Below, piece by piece: positions 1 through 7,316 of a stretch of DNA of 64,000 nt. Within the stretch, counting starts at the first letter, position 1, and every line of letters begins with the position of its first letter. A program made the position numbers and the translations under genes. Under the pieces are notes generated by a model. It made no database searches and was not told the origin of the DNA. It saw nothing but the letters and a program-made list of their open reading frames with translations. Source of the DNA: Jatrophihabitans sp964252635 (GTDB lineage: Bacteria > Actinomycetota > Actinomycetes > Mycobacteriales > Jatrophihabitantaceae); NCBI RefSeq assembly GCF_964252635.1, contig NZ_CAXUNP010000003.1:1-64000 (forward strand), written 5' to 3'.

Positions 1-2
1 AC

Positions 3-782
3 ACACCCGAGACCCCGAGCGCACCCGAGACCCCGAGCGCACCCGAGACCCCGAGCGCACCCGAGACCACGAGCGCACCCGAGCAGGCGACGGACGCATC
101 GCCGAGTGCAGCCGACGAGGAGCACCGCGACCCCGCGATCGACCGGTTCATCGCCGCGACCGAGCCGCACCCCGGCGACGACGACCCCGAGCCCAAGGAG
201 CCGATGCGGCGCCGGCGCAGGATCCGCGGCAGCCGTGGCCTGCGGATCGCCACCCGGCTGCTCATCATCGTGGGCGTCGTGGCGGTGATCACCGTCGTGC
301 TGCGCGCCTACGTCGTCGCGCCGTACTACATCCCGTCCGCCTCGATGGAGCCCGCGTTGCGCGGCGGCGGCGGCACCAACGACCGCATCCTTGTCGACAA
401 GGTGTCCTACCGCGTCCACGACCCGCACCAGGGCGACATCGTCGTGTTCGACCGGCCGGACACCTGGAAGGAGCCGTACAAGACCTTGGTGAAGCGGGTG
501 ATCGGGCTGCCCGGCGACATCGTCTCGCTGCGCCGCGGCATCGTGTACGTCAACGGCACCCGGTTGACCGAGAACTACATCAACGACAAGTGCGGCCCCG
601 CCCCGTCGACCCCGCACACCCGCACGTCGCAGTGGCGGGTGCCGATGGACGAGTACTTCGTCATGGGCGACAACCGCTGCGATTCCGAGGACAGCCGGGA
701 CTTCGGGCCCATCCCGCAGTCCAAGATCGTCGGCCGGGCCTTCCTCATCGTGTGGCCGCTGTCGCGCTTCGGCAGCCCGTGA
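3..782 (+). CDS. lepB: Signal peptidase I, 5' end outside the window
   Basis: Type I signal peptidase, the membrane serine protease that cleaves signal peptides from exported proteins. The frame is open from the first codons of the window, so the true start lies upstream. The visible cytoplasmic N-terminus is a Pro/Glu/Thr/Ser-rich tract with a repeated PETPSA unit, then an acidic stretch. A basic patch (MRRRRR, codon at 204) and one membrane segment (about 210-310 nt) follow. The catalytic Ser is in SASMEPAL and the general-base Lys in LVKRVIGLPGD. The C-terminal MGDNRCDSEDSRDFGP motif is intact and the protein ends normally. Reading the gene as beginning at the internal ATG (204) would discard an in-frame coding repeat, so I prefer a 5'-partial gene. 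Function is secure; only the start is unknown. Confidence 0.93.
   Translation, partial: TPETPSAPETPSAPETPSAPETTSAPEQATDASPSAADEEHRDPAIDRFIAATEPHPGDDDPEPKEPMRRRRRIRGSRGLRIATRLLIIVGVVAVITVVLRAYVVAPYYIPSASMEPALRGGGGTNDRILVDKVSYRVHDPHQGDIVVFDRPDTWKEPYKTLVKRVIGLPGDIVSLRRGIVYVNGTRLTENYINDKCGPAPSTPHTRTSQWRVPMDEYFVMGDNRCDSEDSRDFGPIPQSKIVGRAFLIVWPLSRFGSP
6..83 (+). repeat. 18-bp coding tandem repeat in the lepB N-terminus
   Basis: Four tandem copies of an 18-bp unit (cccgagaccccgagcgca) plus a 6-bp partial copy, the fourth with one substitution. The unit is a whole number of codons and encodes PETPSA in the lepB frame, so copy-number change would keep the frame. The array may extend left of the window. 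Confidence 0.9.
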
Positions 783-853
783 CCGCACCGGCGGGACGAC
801 ACCGGCGTCCCGACCTCCCGGAACTGTCGGAGGCTGCCCCTAGCCTTCGGGAC

Positions 854-1759
854 ATGACTCAGGTGAGCGACCCGGCGACCGACCAGCTCTCCCCCATCGA
901 CGGCGGGGCACTGCCCCCGGTGGTCCTCGGGTCGCTGTCCCCGTCCCGCGCGGCCGACTTCAAGAGCTGCCCCCTCCTGTACCGCTACCGCTGCGTCGAC
1001 CGGTTGCCCGAGCAGCCGTCCAGGGCCGCGGTCCGCGGCACCATGGTGCACTCGGTGTTGGAATCGCTGTTCGACCTGCCGGCGACCCAACGGACGGTCG
1101 AGGCCGCGCGCAGCATGCTGCCCGAGGCCTGGGCCCAGGTGCGCGAGGCCGAGCCCGCCGTCGCCACCCTGTTCGAGGCGGACGCCGACGGTGCCGAGTT
1201 CGCCGAGTGGATGGCGTCCGCCGCCACCCTGCTCGGCAACTACTTCGCCCTCGAGGATCCGGCCCGCCTCGAACCCGCCGCCCGCGAGGAGCGCGTCGAG
1301 GTGATCGTCGACGGCGTCCGGCTGCGCGGCATCGTCGACCGCCTCGACGTGTCCGGCGCGGGTGACCTGCGCGTCGTCGACTACAAGACCGGCGCCTCCC
1401 CGCGGGAGGCGTTCGAGGCCAAGGCGCTGTTCCAGATGAAGTTCTACGCGCTGGTGCTGTGGCGCACCCGCGGCGTCGTGCCCCGCCAGCTGCGCCTGAT
1501 GTACCTCGCCGACCAGGACACGTTGAGCTACGCCCCCGACGCCGACGAGCTGACCCGGTTCGAGCGCACGCTGATGGCGATCTGGGCCGCGATCCAGCGG
1601 GCCATGCAGACCGGCGACTTCCGGCCGAGCCCGAGCCGGCTGTGCGACTGGTGCGACTTCAAGGCGCACTGCCCCGCCTGGGGCGGCACGCCGCCCCCGT
1701 TCCCGCAGGACGCCGTGTTGACCGATCCCCGCGACGCGGTGCCGCCCTCACCGTCGTGA
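854..1759 (+). CDS. RecB-family PD-(D/E)XK nuclease
   Basis: A 301-residue stand-alone RecB-type exonuclease domain protein (PF12705-like, also related to Cas4). N-terminal SPSRAADFKSCPLLYRYR and RGTMVHSVLE match the family's first Cys and His region. The nuclease core is GIVDRLD followed by VVDYKTG, with D and D-x-K in the expected order. The C-terminal CDWCDFKAHC supplies three Cys that, with the N-terminal Cys, would bind an Fe-S cluster as in AddB/Cas4-type nucleases. The start is the ATG 71 nt after lepB; a longer upstream reading only shadows lepB. Related actinobacterial proteins are annotated as RecB-family exonucleases of unknown physiological role; DNA repair is an inference. Its 3' end overlaps the convergent HAD gene by 12 nt. 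Confidence 0.85.
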   Translation: MTQVSDPATDQLSPIDGGALPPVVLGSLSPSRAADFKSCPLLYRYRCVDRLPEQPSRAAVRGTMVHSVLESLFDLPATQRTVEAARSMLPEAWAQVREAEPAVATLFEADADGAEFAEWMASAATLLGNYFALEDPARLEPAAREERVEVIVDGVRLRGIVDRLDVSGAGDLRVVDYKTGASPREAFEAKALFQMKFYALVLWRTRGVVPRQLRLMYLADQDTLSYAPDADELTRFERTLMAIWAAIQRAMQTGDFRPSPSRLCDWCDFKAHCPAWGGTPPPFPQDAVLTDPRDAVPPSPS

Positions 1760-2440
1760 TGCGCGCGACGCCACGAACCCGGTCAGGTCCTCGACGGTGA
1801 GGCCCACCAGCGAATCGCGCACCCAGGTGCCCGGCTCGGGGTCGACGGTGGTCTCGCTCGGCACCGCGATGACGGCACAGCCCGCGGCCTCCGCGCTCGC
1901 GATCCCCGTCGGCGAGTCCTCGACGGCCACGCAGTTGCCCGCCGGCACGCCCAGCAATACGGTCGCGCGCAGGTAGGGGTCGGGCGCCGGTTTTGCGTGC
2001 GCCGTCTCGTCACCGCAGACGCTGACCGTGAACAGCTCCCGGCCCATCGTGTCGAGCGCGATGTCGGTCAGTCGGCGCACGGTCGAGGTGACCAGCGCGG
2101 TCGCAATGCCGGCCGCGCGGCAGTGCATCAAGAGCTCGAGGGCGCCCGGCTTCCACACCAGGCTGGTCCGGAACAGCCCCTCGGCACGGTCGAGCAGGTA
2201 GGCCGAGCTGTCGCCAGGATCGGCGGCGACCCCGAGGTCGGTGTGCACGAGCCCCACCGACCGGGCCAGGTTGGACCCGATCATGGCGACCCGGGCCTGC
2301 GTCGAGAGCCGTCCGCCCAGGCGCTGCGCGAGGTCGTCCAGCGCGACGTCCCACACCTTCTCCGAGTCCAGCAGGGTGCCGTCCATGTCGAACAGCACCC
2401 CCTTTAGCTGGGCGCCCGTATTTACTGGGCTCTCGGTCAC
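1748..2440 (-). CDS. HAD-superfamily hydrolase, re-started by the integrated element
   Basis: HAD subfamily IA phosphatase/phosphomutase-type hydrolase of about 230 residues. Motif I is VLFDMDGTLLDSE with both catalytic Asp, motif II is the TST after ALV, the Lys is in HAKPAPDP, and the acidic motif is VAVEDSPTGI. Substrate unknown. The start is a GTG whose first bases overlap the integrase TGA (GTGA), with GAGG seven nt upstream, so translation is probably coupled to the integrase. Residues before VLFDM (VTESPVNTGAQLKG) are encoded by the element. The original N-terminus (MTTVPVPAALDAVLFDM) is found at 19669-19719, on the far side of the element. The hydrolase has therefore swapped about 15 N-terminal residues and its promoter but kept its catalytic core. 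Whether it is still expressed at useful levels cannot be told. Confidence 0.88.
   Translation of the reverse strand: MTESPVNTGAQLKGVLFDMDGTLLDSEKVWDVALDDLAQRLGGRLSTQARVAMIGSNLARSVGLVHTDLGVAADPGDSSAYLLDRAEGLFRTSLVWKPGALELLMHCRAAGIATALVTSTVRRLTDIALDTMGRELFTVSVCGDETAHAKPAPDPYLRATVLLGVPAGNCVAVEDSPTGIASAEAAGCAVIAVPSETTVDPEPGTWVRDSLVGLTVEDLTGFVASRASRR
2384..2395. other. attL core (12-bp direct repeat)
   Basis: catgtcgaacag, identical to the copy at 19669-19680. On the minus strand it reads ctgttcgacatg and encodes LFDM of HAD motif I. Similarity continues imperfectly on both sides (gt-c before, c/g-ac after), so the recognised site is probably longer than the 12 identical bases. Confidence 0.85.
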
Positions 2441-3546
2441 TTGAGCGCCTCGTCGGTACACATCTGGTACACGTCAGGAACCAGGCGGCGCATGGTCTCA
2501 GTCATCGCAGCTCGTCCAACCTCGTCGTCGCTGGGCATGAGGTAGGAGTACACACGCCAGGTGATCTCGGGCGACGAGTGACCCAGCCAACGGGAGACGG
2601 CGACCACCGACGTCCCACCCGAGATCAGCGAAGCGCCAAAGTAGTGCCGCAGTGAGTGCGGCGACACCGTCAGGCCTGCTGCTACCTCAAGGCGGTCGAA
2701 CAGGTGACCGGCCACCGACTTGCTGAGCGGTCGGCCGGCCGCGGTGGAGAACAGCAGCCCGTCCCGGCGCGGCCACATGCGAGTCTGCTCGGCGAGCGCT
2801 TCGAGCACCTGGTCGACGGCCGGGATCTCGCGAGAGCTCGCCTCCGTCTTGAGCTGACCCAGCGTGCCGTCCGGCCGGCGCTGCTGCCGCACGCGCACGA
2901 CGCGGCGCATGAAGTCGACGTCGGAGACCAACAGCCCGCACGCCTCGCTGATCCGAAGTCCGAGCCCGGCCAGTGCGACGACCAAGGCGCGGTACTCCCC
3001 CGGCGTCGCCGCGAGTACCGCAGCAACGTCCTCGTCGGTCAGGTGGACGTCACGTCGGCGGGGCGGTGTCGGCGGCTTGACCGCTTTGGCCGGATTGGAT
3101 GCAATCAGCCCGTCGGCCAGGGCCGCGTCGAGGATTTGCCGCACCTGTCGCAGCGTCTGCCCGACGGTGCCCGGCGCCAGTGTGCGCGACCAGGTCGCAA
3201 TGGCCGCGGCCATCGTCGAAGGTCTGATCGCGCCGACTGGGTGATGACCCAGGACCGGCAGGATGTGCCGGTCCAGCCTGGTGCGCTTCGTCGGCCGCGT
3301 GGTGTCTGCGGCAAGAGTATGCGCGTGCGCTGCCCAGTGCTGCTCGGCGACGTCGGCGAAGGAGCGTGCAGCCTGTTTCGGGTCAACGTAGGCGCCGATG
3401 AGCTTCGACGACTCAACGGTCGTCAGAAAGCGTTCGGCGTCGAGCTTACGGTCAAACGTCCTAGATCGCGGTGCGCCAGTTGGGTCCAGCCAGCGGGCGT
3501 ACCAACGCGTCCGGCCATTGCGGATTCGCTTCTCAACGCTAGCCAT
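2437..3546 (-). CDS. int: Tyrosine-recombinase integrase
   Basis: Site-specific recombinase of 369 residues that would integrate and excise the element. It has an N-terminal arm-binding/AP2-like region (RNGRTRWYARWLDPTG), a core-binding SAM-like domain (about 65-155) and a catalytic domain. The catalytic residues are visible: Arg in GLRISEACGL, the HSLRHYF box with His and Arg, His in LGHSSPE, and the Tyr nucleophile in WRVYSYL. The start codon overlaps the stop of the upstream HTH gene by one base (TGATG). Its own TGA overlaps the GTG of the HAD hydrolase, so the three genes could form one transcript. The left att core lies about 40 bp beyond its stop codon, normal for a phage-type integrase. 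Confidence 0.95.
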   Translation of the reverse strand: MASVEKRIRNGRTRWYARWLDPTGAPRSRTFDRKLDAERFLTTVESSKLIGAYVDPKQAARSFADVAEQHWAAHAHTLAADTTRPTKRTRLDRHILPVLGHHPVGAIRPSTMAAAIATWSRTLAPGTVGQTLRQVRQILDAALADGLIASNPAKAVKPPTPPRRRDVHLTDEDVAAVLAATPGEYRALVVALAGLGLRISEACGLLVSDVDFMRRVVRVRQQRRPDGTLGQLKTEASSREIPAVDQVLEALAEQTRMWPRRDGLLFSTAAGRPLSKSVAGHLFDRLEVAAGLTVSPHSLRHYFGASLISGGTSVVAVSRWLGHSSPEITWRVYSYLMPSDDEVGRAAMTETMRRLVPDVYQMCTDEALK

Positions 3547-4208
3547 CAGTATTTAGACCCCTTCGCACTAGCTTTCGGCATGACGCCGCGCCTGCGTGCT
3601 TCCTGGACCCACCGAGCAACCGTGTGATGCGATGTCGCGATCTGCTTGGCGATGGCCTGATTCGGTGCTTCGCCCCTGGCGACCGCTGCCGCATGTGCAC
3701 GTGCCACTCGGCCTAAGAACTCGTCCGACAATCCGTCAGCCCCGGGCGGGGCCGGTAAGACGTAGTCGACAGGACGATCTTTCGCCGGGCCGGTTTTCCT
3801 TTTGGCGATCGGGTCGCCGTTCTCGAGTGATGTTTGCGCGACGGCGCACCAATTGTTCTTGGACGCGGCAGAACCGAATCGCGTGCGGAAATGTGACGCG
3901 AGGACGCTCAGAGTCGAGCCGGTTGCTGGGCCGCCTACCGGGGCGGCAAGCCCGAGCTCTACGTCAAACACGTCCTGAAACTGTGCATCCTGGGCGTTCA
4001 GCAGCACCTGAATTTCGCGCAGCGGTACATCACTGAGAACCGCGGGCGTAATCGGCCCGCTCTCGCTGCCATCCACGAACAGCTCCCTGACCTGCAGCTG
4101 CCCCCGGCTGTCGCGGACGAGTCGCAGGTAGACAGCCATCCCGGTGTCCGGATCGCTGGCGCGAACCCACCCGGCGTTGCCGGTCGCTAGCTCAAACTTC
4201 GGTCGCAT
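3546..4208 (-). CDS. HTH protein, candidate element regulator
   Basis: A 220-residue protein I cannot assign to a named family. The N-terminal half (FELATGNAGWVRASDPDTGM, then VYLRLVRDSRGQLQVRELFVDG) looks like beta-rich small domains. The C-terminal 45 residues (AIAKQIATSHHTVARWVQEA) are a clear helix-turn-helix. It is encoded immediately upstream of the integrase with a TGATG junction, and divergent from the main gene run across a region full of GATTAGGT repeats. By position it could be the repressor or a replication/integration regulator; this is inference. The ATG start at 4208 sits four bases from the first GATTAGGT copy, consistent with autoregulation. Confidence 0.7.
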   Translation of the reverse strand: MRPKFELATGNAGWVRASDPDTGMAVYLRLVRDSRGQLQVRELFVDGSESGPITPAVLSDVPLREIQVLLNAQDAQFQDVFDVELGLAAPVGGPATGSTLSVLASHFRTRFGSAASKNNWCAVAQTSLENGDPIAKRKTGPAKDRPVDYVLPAPPGADGLSDEFLGRVARAHAAAVARGEAPNQAIAKQIATSHHTVARWVQEARRRGVMPKASAKGSKY

Positions 4209-4320
4209 GGCGATTAGGTTCGCACAACCAGATCGATTAGGTCAAGTACTTCCTTGTCGCCGGGTCGCCGTGCTTCGCTGATTAGGTCGATATTGACCTA
4301 GTCGGACAGGAGAGTGACCC
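4209..4320. promoter_or_regulatory. Divergent control region with GATTAGGT repeats
   Basis: This intergenic region separates the integrase/HTH operon from the rightward gene run. GATTAGGT occurs at 4212-4219, 4235-4242 and 4280-4287; the last two extend to GATTAGGTC. GACCTAGTC at 4295-4303 is the inverse of GATTAGGTC with one mismatch, so 4280-4303 is an inverted repeat with a 6-bp spacer. This is what a lysogeny-type operator cluster looks like. A good ribosome site (acaggagag) precedes the rightward ATG at 4321. Confidence 0.75.
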
Positions 4321-4509
4321 ATGTTCATGACAACCGAACAGACCGCAACGCACTGCGGCGTGTCGGTGGCCGCATTGAAGAAGTGGCGCGAGCACGAGAA
4401 GGGGCCACGTTGGTACCGACCGCCCGGCACCCGCCGGGTCCTGTATGACGCCGACGAGGTGCGAGCGTGGATCGCGCAGTACCCGGGCACCGGCAATGAG
4501 GCCGCGTGA
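4321..4509 (+). CDS. Small excisionase/MerR-type HTH protein
   Basis: A 62-residue single-domain HTH_17-like protein: MTTEQTATHCGVSVAALKKW is the helix-turn-helix and WYRPPGTRRVLYDADEVRAW the wing typical of AlpA/Xis-type proteins. It is the first gene of the rightward run, directly behind the repeat-rich control region, with a strong ribosome site. It could act as excisionase, as activator, or as the counter-repressor of the divergent HTH gene; the sequence does not decide. The next gene overlaps its stop codon. Confidence 0.8.
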   Translation: MFMTTEQTATHCGVSVAALKKWREHEKGPRWYRPPGTRRVLYDADEVRAWIAQYPGTGNEAA

Positions 4510-4874
4510 TGAGCCCCGGACACGACCGCGGCGCCCCCCGCCAAGAGAGCGCCGCCAAGTTGGTCGCCACGACCACCACCATTATGGCACCGACCGACGA
4601 CCACGGCGCGATCGTCGCCGCCGACGCCACCATGTTTTTGAACAGGTACTGGTGGGAGCAGGCCATCCGCAAGGAAGCAGCCGACGGCTCGGAGATCGCG
4701 GCCGACACGCTGCAGGAGAAGTACGGGCTGCCCGACGTCGGCAACGGCACCGGCGGCATCTTCATGGCGCTGCACCGTGAGGGAGTCATCCGGAAGATCG
4801 GATACCGAGCATCGGCCCGGACAAGTCGTGGGGGCTCGGTTATCACCGTCTGGGTAGGCGGTGCGGCAGCATGA
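4509..4874 (+). CDS. Winged-helix-like phage protein
   Basis: A 121-residue protein. The C-terminal 60 residues (KYGLPDVGNGTGGIFMALHR, then IRKIGYRASARTSRGGSVIT) resemble small winged-helix proteins of the early region of actinobacteriophages, where the final strand carries V-x-V-W. ATG at 4509 overlaps the previous stop (TGATG); a GTG three bases earlier is an equally good choice. DNA binding is inferred from the fold-like pattern, not from a recognised family. Confidence 0.6.
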   Translation: MSPGHDRGAPRQESAAKLVATTTTIMAPTDDHGAIVAADATMFLNRYWWEQAIRKEAADGSEIAADTLQEKYGLPDVGNGTGGIFMALHREGVIRKIGYRASARTSRGGSVITVWVGGAAA

Positions 4875-5065
4875 CGAGGAACGGCACCACGATCACGCTG
4901 TCTATCGGTGAGCTCGCCTACATCGGTGAGGTCAATAGGCAGTTGGGCTACAAGCAGGCCGAGCTCGACATGGCCGCGCAGTGGTCCGCGATGGTCAAGC
5001 CCATCAGCAAGGTCCTGAAGCAGCCGACCTTCGCCGAACTGCAGCAGCTCAGGTACGCGTCGTGA
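4871..5065 (+). CDS. Small protein of unknown function
   Basis: A 64-residue protein with an ATGA overlap at both ends of the gene chain. It is predicted mostly helical (LSIGELAYIGEVNRQLGYKQ and a second helix KPISKVLKQPTFAELQQL). No motif was recognised. The tight coupling to its neighbours is the main reason to believe it is translated. Confidence 0.55.
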   Translation: MTRNGTTITLSIGELAYIGEVNRQLGYKQAELDMAAQWSAMVKPISKVLKQPTFAELQQLRYAS

Positions 5066-5304
5066 CCGCCACGAAGCGGCGCGCCCGGCCGCACACCATC
5101 GACGCCTGGTCCTACGGCAAACACACTGCAGCAGTCCGCGGATCCATCCGTGTCATTCACCCGGTTCTGCAGCGCCACAACATCCCTTGGCAGTGGAACC
5201 ACCAGCTCGGCGTGTACCTCGTCAGCGCCAAGCGGATCGACGACCTCCTCGTAGCGCTTGAAGTCGACGGCCACCACGTCGAGTACAGGACAGCGCTGTG
5301 GTGA
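5062..5304 (+). CDS. Small protein of unknown function
   Basis: An 80-residue protein starting with a GTG that overlaps the preceding TGA (GTGA). It has a basic N-terminus (TKRRARPHTIDAW) and a compact C-terminal part with alternating hydrophobics (GVYLVSAKRIDDLLVALE). No family was recognised. It is part of the coupled early run. Confidence 0.55.
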   Translation: MTATKRRARPHTIDAWSYGKHTAAVRGSIRVIHPVLQRHNIPWQWNHQLGVYLVSAKRIDDLLVALEVDGHHVEYRTALW

Positions 5305-5843
5305 GCCGGCGCCAGCAGTGGCGCACCGCAGTCCAAGCCACCTCGTTTCCGTCCGGCATGCGCGCCGTCAAAGCCACGCTGCTGAGCTTGCCCATCAGTG
5401 CTGACGGTGTGCTGCACGCTTGGCGTGAGGAACTCGCCGACGCCACCGGGCTGCCACTCCGCACCGTCGACCGACACCTGGCACGAGCGTGCGAAGAACC
5501 CGCATGGCTGCGTCACGAAGTACACGGAGGCCACGGTCGACGAGCAAGGTACATCGTGCAGATCCCGGGCGAAGTTGCGCGCCACGAATGGCAGACAACT
5601 GACCGAGTTGCGCGCCATCTAGTACGCGCAACTACCCCGAGTTGCGCGCCACGTGGTGGCGAACTCAAAGAAAGAAGCGCGAACCTCGGTGAGCACGAGG
5701 CAGTAGACCGCACACGCAAGACCCACGACCACGAGCGAAACGTCCGTGTGCTCCGCACCAGCGATCAACCCCAACGGCGCATCGACAGAAGAGCACCAGC
5801 ACAAGCCGCTCTCGTCGCTGACTCACTACCGGCGGTGGCCTGA
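5301..5843 (+). CDS. Helix-turn-helix protein of the early region
   Basis: A 180-residue protein starting at GTG overlapping the previous TGA. Residues about 15-65 (MRAVKATLLSLPISADGVLH, then LADATGLPLRTVDRHLARAC) look like a replication-protein-type winged helix in which helix 3 is LPLRTVDRHL. The C-terminal 80 residues are rich in Arg, His and Glu and have no recognisable fold. It could be a replication or transcription regulator. Its end overlaps the next start (TGATG). Confidence 0.55.
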   Translation: MSRRQQWRTAVQATSFPSGMRAVKATLLSLPISADGVLHAWREELADATGLPLRTVDRHLARACEEPAWLRHEVHGGHGRRARYIVQIPGEVARHEWQTTDRVARHLVRATTPSCAPRGGELKERSANLGEHEAVDRTRKTHDHERNVRVLRTSDQPQRRIDRRAPAQAALVADSLPAVA

Positions 5844-6232
5844 TGCCCGAGTACCGCTGCCCCGAACACCCCGAGCAGACCGTGAACCGCAAGGGCAACG
5901 GCTGCCCGACCTGCGAACACCAGCGGAGCCACCCCAAGTCACCTGAAGACGACCCCTGGGCGCCCACCCTGCTGGCTCAGACCACGGATCACCCGCCCAT
6001 TCGGCTTTTTTGTGCAGCCAACCGGGGGCACCGCACCGAAATCGGCCATCAGACACCCCTGGGGGTCCCTCTTAGGCGTCTCTGCCGGCCAGGACCCGCC
6101 CGTCATGCCGTCTCTCTCTCCGATTCTTGGAAAAAAACGCGTGAATATATCGATGCGTATTGGCGGGTCAATCGCCCGAGGTGGGCAGCGGGGTGGGCCC
6201 CCAGGGGTGTCGCTGCGGCGGTGGTGTCGTGA
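5843..6232 (+). CDS. Zinc-ribbon-like small protein, 3' half doubtful
   Basis: The first 30 residues (YRCPEHPEQTVNRKGNGCPT, then CEH) have Cys/His spacing of a zinc ribbon. The rest of the 129-residue frame contains an AT-rich block and the two arms of a 12-bp inverted repeat, and its composition is unlike the neighbours, so the C-terminal half may be read through regulatory DNA. In favour of the full frame, its TGA overlaps the GTG of the next gene (GTGA) as in the rest of this run. Function unknown. Confidence 0.4.
   Translation: MPEYRCPEHPEQTVNRKGNGCPTCEHQRSHPKSPEDDPWAPTLLAQTTDHPPIRLFCAANRGHRTEIGHQTPLGVPLRRLCRPGPARHAVSLSDSWKKTREYIDAYWRVNRPRWAAGWAPRGVAAAVVS
6054..6209. repeat. 12-bp inverted repeat bracketing an AT-rich block
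   Basis: cacccctggggg at 6054-6065 and its exact reverse complement cccccaggggtg at 6198-6209 enclose 132 bp. Inside is the most AT-rich stretch of the element (around 6125-6160, with a run of seven A and gaatatatcgatgcgta). A replication origin, recombination site, packaging or promoter element, or a small inserted repeat are all possible. Nothing here identifies which. Confidence 0.7.
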
Positions 6233-6651
6233 GGCCAAGTCACGAGCAGTACCTGCATGGTGACCGCGGAGCTCGGGTGTGTGTGTTTCCGCAACGGTTC
6301 CTGTCGTGGCTATACACCGAGGCTGGTCTGCGGGACTTGCCGGCGCGTCATCGCAACACGGATCCACTGATTGATGCGTGTCTGGTCGCGTTGTCGCTGG
6401 CCGCCATGGAGTCCGCGTCCGGGGTCGGAACCAAACCAGCGCCGACCCCGGAACTTGCTTCAGAGTTGGTCGTGCAGGAGGAAGTGACGACGAGTGATGT
6501 GGCCGGGCGGCTGTGCATCACGACTCGTGCGGTGGTTCGGGCGCTGAACGACGGCCGGTTGCATGGTCGGCAGGAGGCGGATGGCCGGTGGCGCATCGGT
6601 CGTCGTGAAGCGGATGAATTCGTGGCCAGATATCGGGAGGCGGCAGCATGA
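6229..6651 (+). CDS. Protein with C-terminal excisionase-type HTH
   Basis: A 140-residue protein from a GTG overlapping the previous stop. The N-terminal part (YLHGDRGARVCVFPQRFLSW) is of unknown family. The C-terminal 55 residues (EVTTSDVAGRLCITTRAVVR, then ALNDGRLHGRQ and WRIGRREADEFV) form an HTH_17/MerR-like DNA-binding domain with the usual W-R-I wing. Likely a transcription or recombination-directionality factor of the element. The next gene overlaps its TGA (ATGA). Confidence 0.65.
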   Translation: MRPSHEQYLHGDRGARVCVFPQRFLSWLYTEAGLRDLPARHRNTDPLIDACLVALSLAAMESASGVGTKPAPTPELASELVVQEEVTTSDVAGRLCITTRAVVRALNDGRLHGRQEADGRWRIGRREADEFVARYREAAA

Positions 6652-7316
6652 CGAGTGCACGAGAGCAGGCGCAGGCGTTGCATGAGCGGTTCCAGGGCCA
6701 GTTCGCGCAGATCAGTGCGGATGGCCGGTTGAGTCAGCAGGGCAAGGTCGAGCGGATGGCTCCGGTGTACCTCGAGTACCGGGATGCTCTGGCGAAGGTC
6801 AGCGGCGACGATGCGTGGCGCAAGCAGCAGCGGGTCAAGGAGCTGACGCGTACCGCGTTCGGTGTCCCGTCCGATCCGATCCAGGCGATGTCGTATCGCG
6901 ATGCGCTGTCCCGTGCCGAGGGCATCGATGACCCGGCGGTGGCGAAGTACAAGTTGGCGTCGGCGCTCGAGACGGGTGACACGCTGATGGCGCAGGCGTT
7001 TGCGAAGGTGGCTAGCGACAACGGATGGTCCGAGCCGTTGCGTGACTACATGGCCGCGGTGCCCTCGACGGGGCAGGCGCTGACCCAGTTGGGCGAGCTG
7101 CAGGCCAACCTGAACGATCCGCAGCAGCGGTTCATGGACGTCGCGCACTTCTCCCCGTCGCGGCCGGCGGAGCTGGACCGGGTTTCAGACCCCGAACTGC
7201 AGGCCATCGTCGCGCCGGACGGGCCGACCGCGCAGGAACAGGCCGCGACGGACTTCTCGGCTTGGGTGCAGAAGTCGCTGTCCAATCCGGAACCGACTGA
7301 GCAGGTGAGCGCATGA
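6648..7316 (+). CDS. Helical protein of unknown function
   Basis: A 222-residue, almost entirely helical and charged protein (EQAQALHERFQGQFAQISAD; WRKQQRVKELTRTAFGVP; AVAKYKLASALETGDTLMAQ). In phages, helical proteins of this size just upstream of tail genes can be scaffolds or tail chaperones, but no signature supports either. ATGA coupling at both ends places it in the same transcript as its neighbours. Confidence 0.55.
   Translation: MTSAREQAQALHERFQGQFAQISADGRLSQQGKVERMAPVYLEYRDALAKVSGDDAWRKQQRVKELTRTAFGVPSDPIQAMSYRDALSRAEGIDDPAVAKYKLASALETGDTLMAQAFAKVASDNGWSEPLRDYMAAVPSTGQALTQLGELQANLNDPQQRFMDVAHFSPSRPAELDRVSDPELQAIVAPDGPTAQEQAATDFSAWVQKSLSNPEPTEQVSA

Noticed and set aside
6..83. Regular repeats as a CRISPR array
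   Set aside because: Units are directly adjacent without spacers and encode an in-frame PETPSA repeat of lepB.
2384..2395. tRNA gene at the integration site
   Set aside because: The att core lies within the HAD coding sequence on both sides; no cloverleaf could be drawn around either copy.
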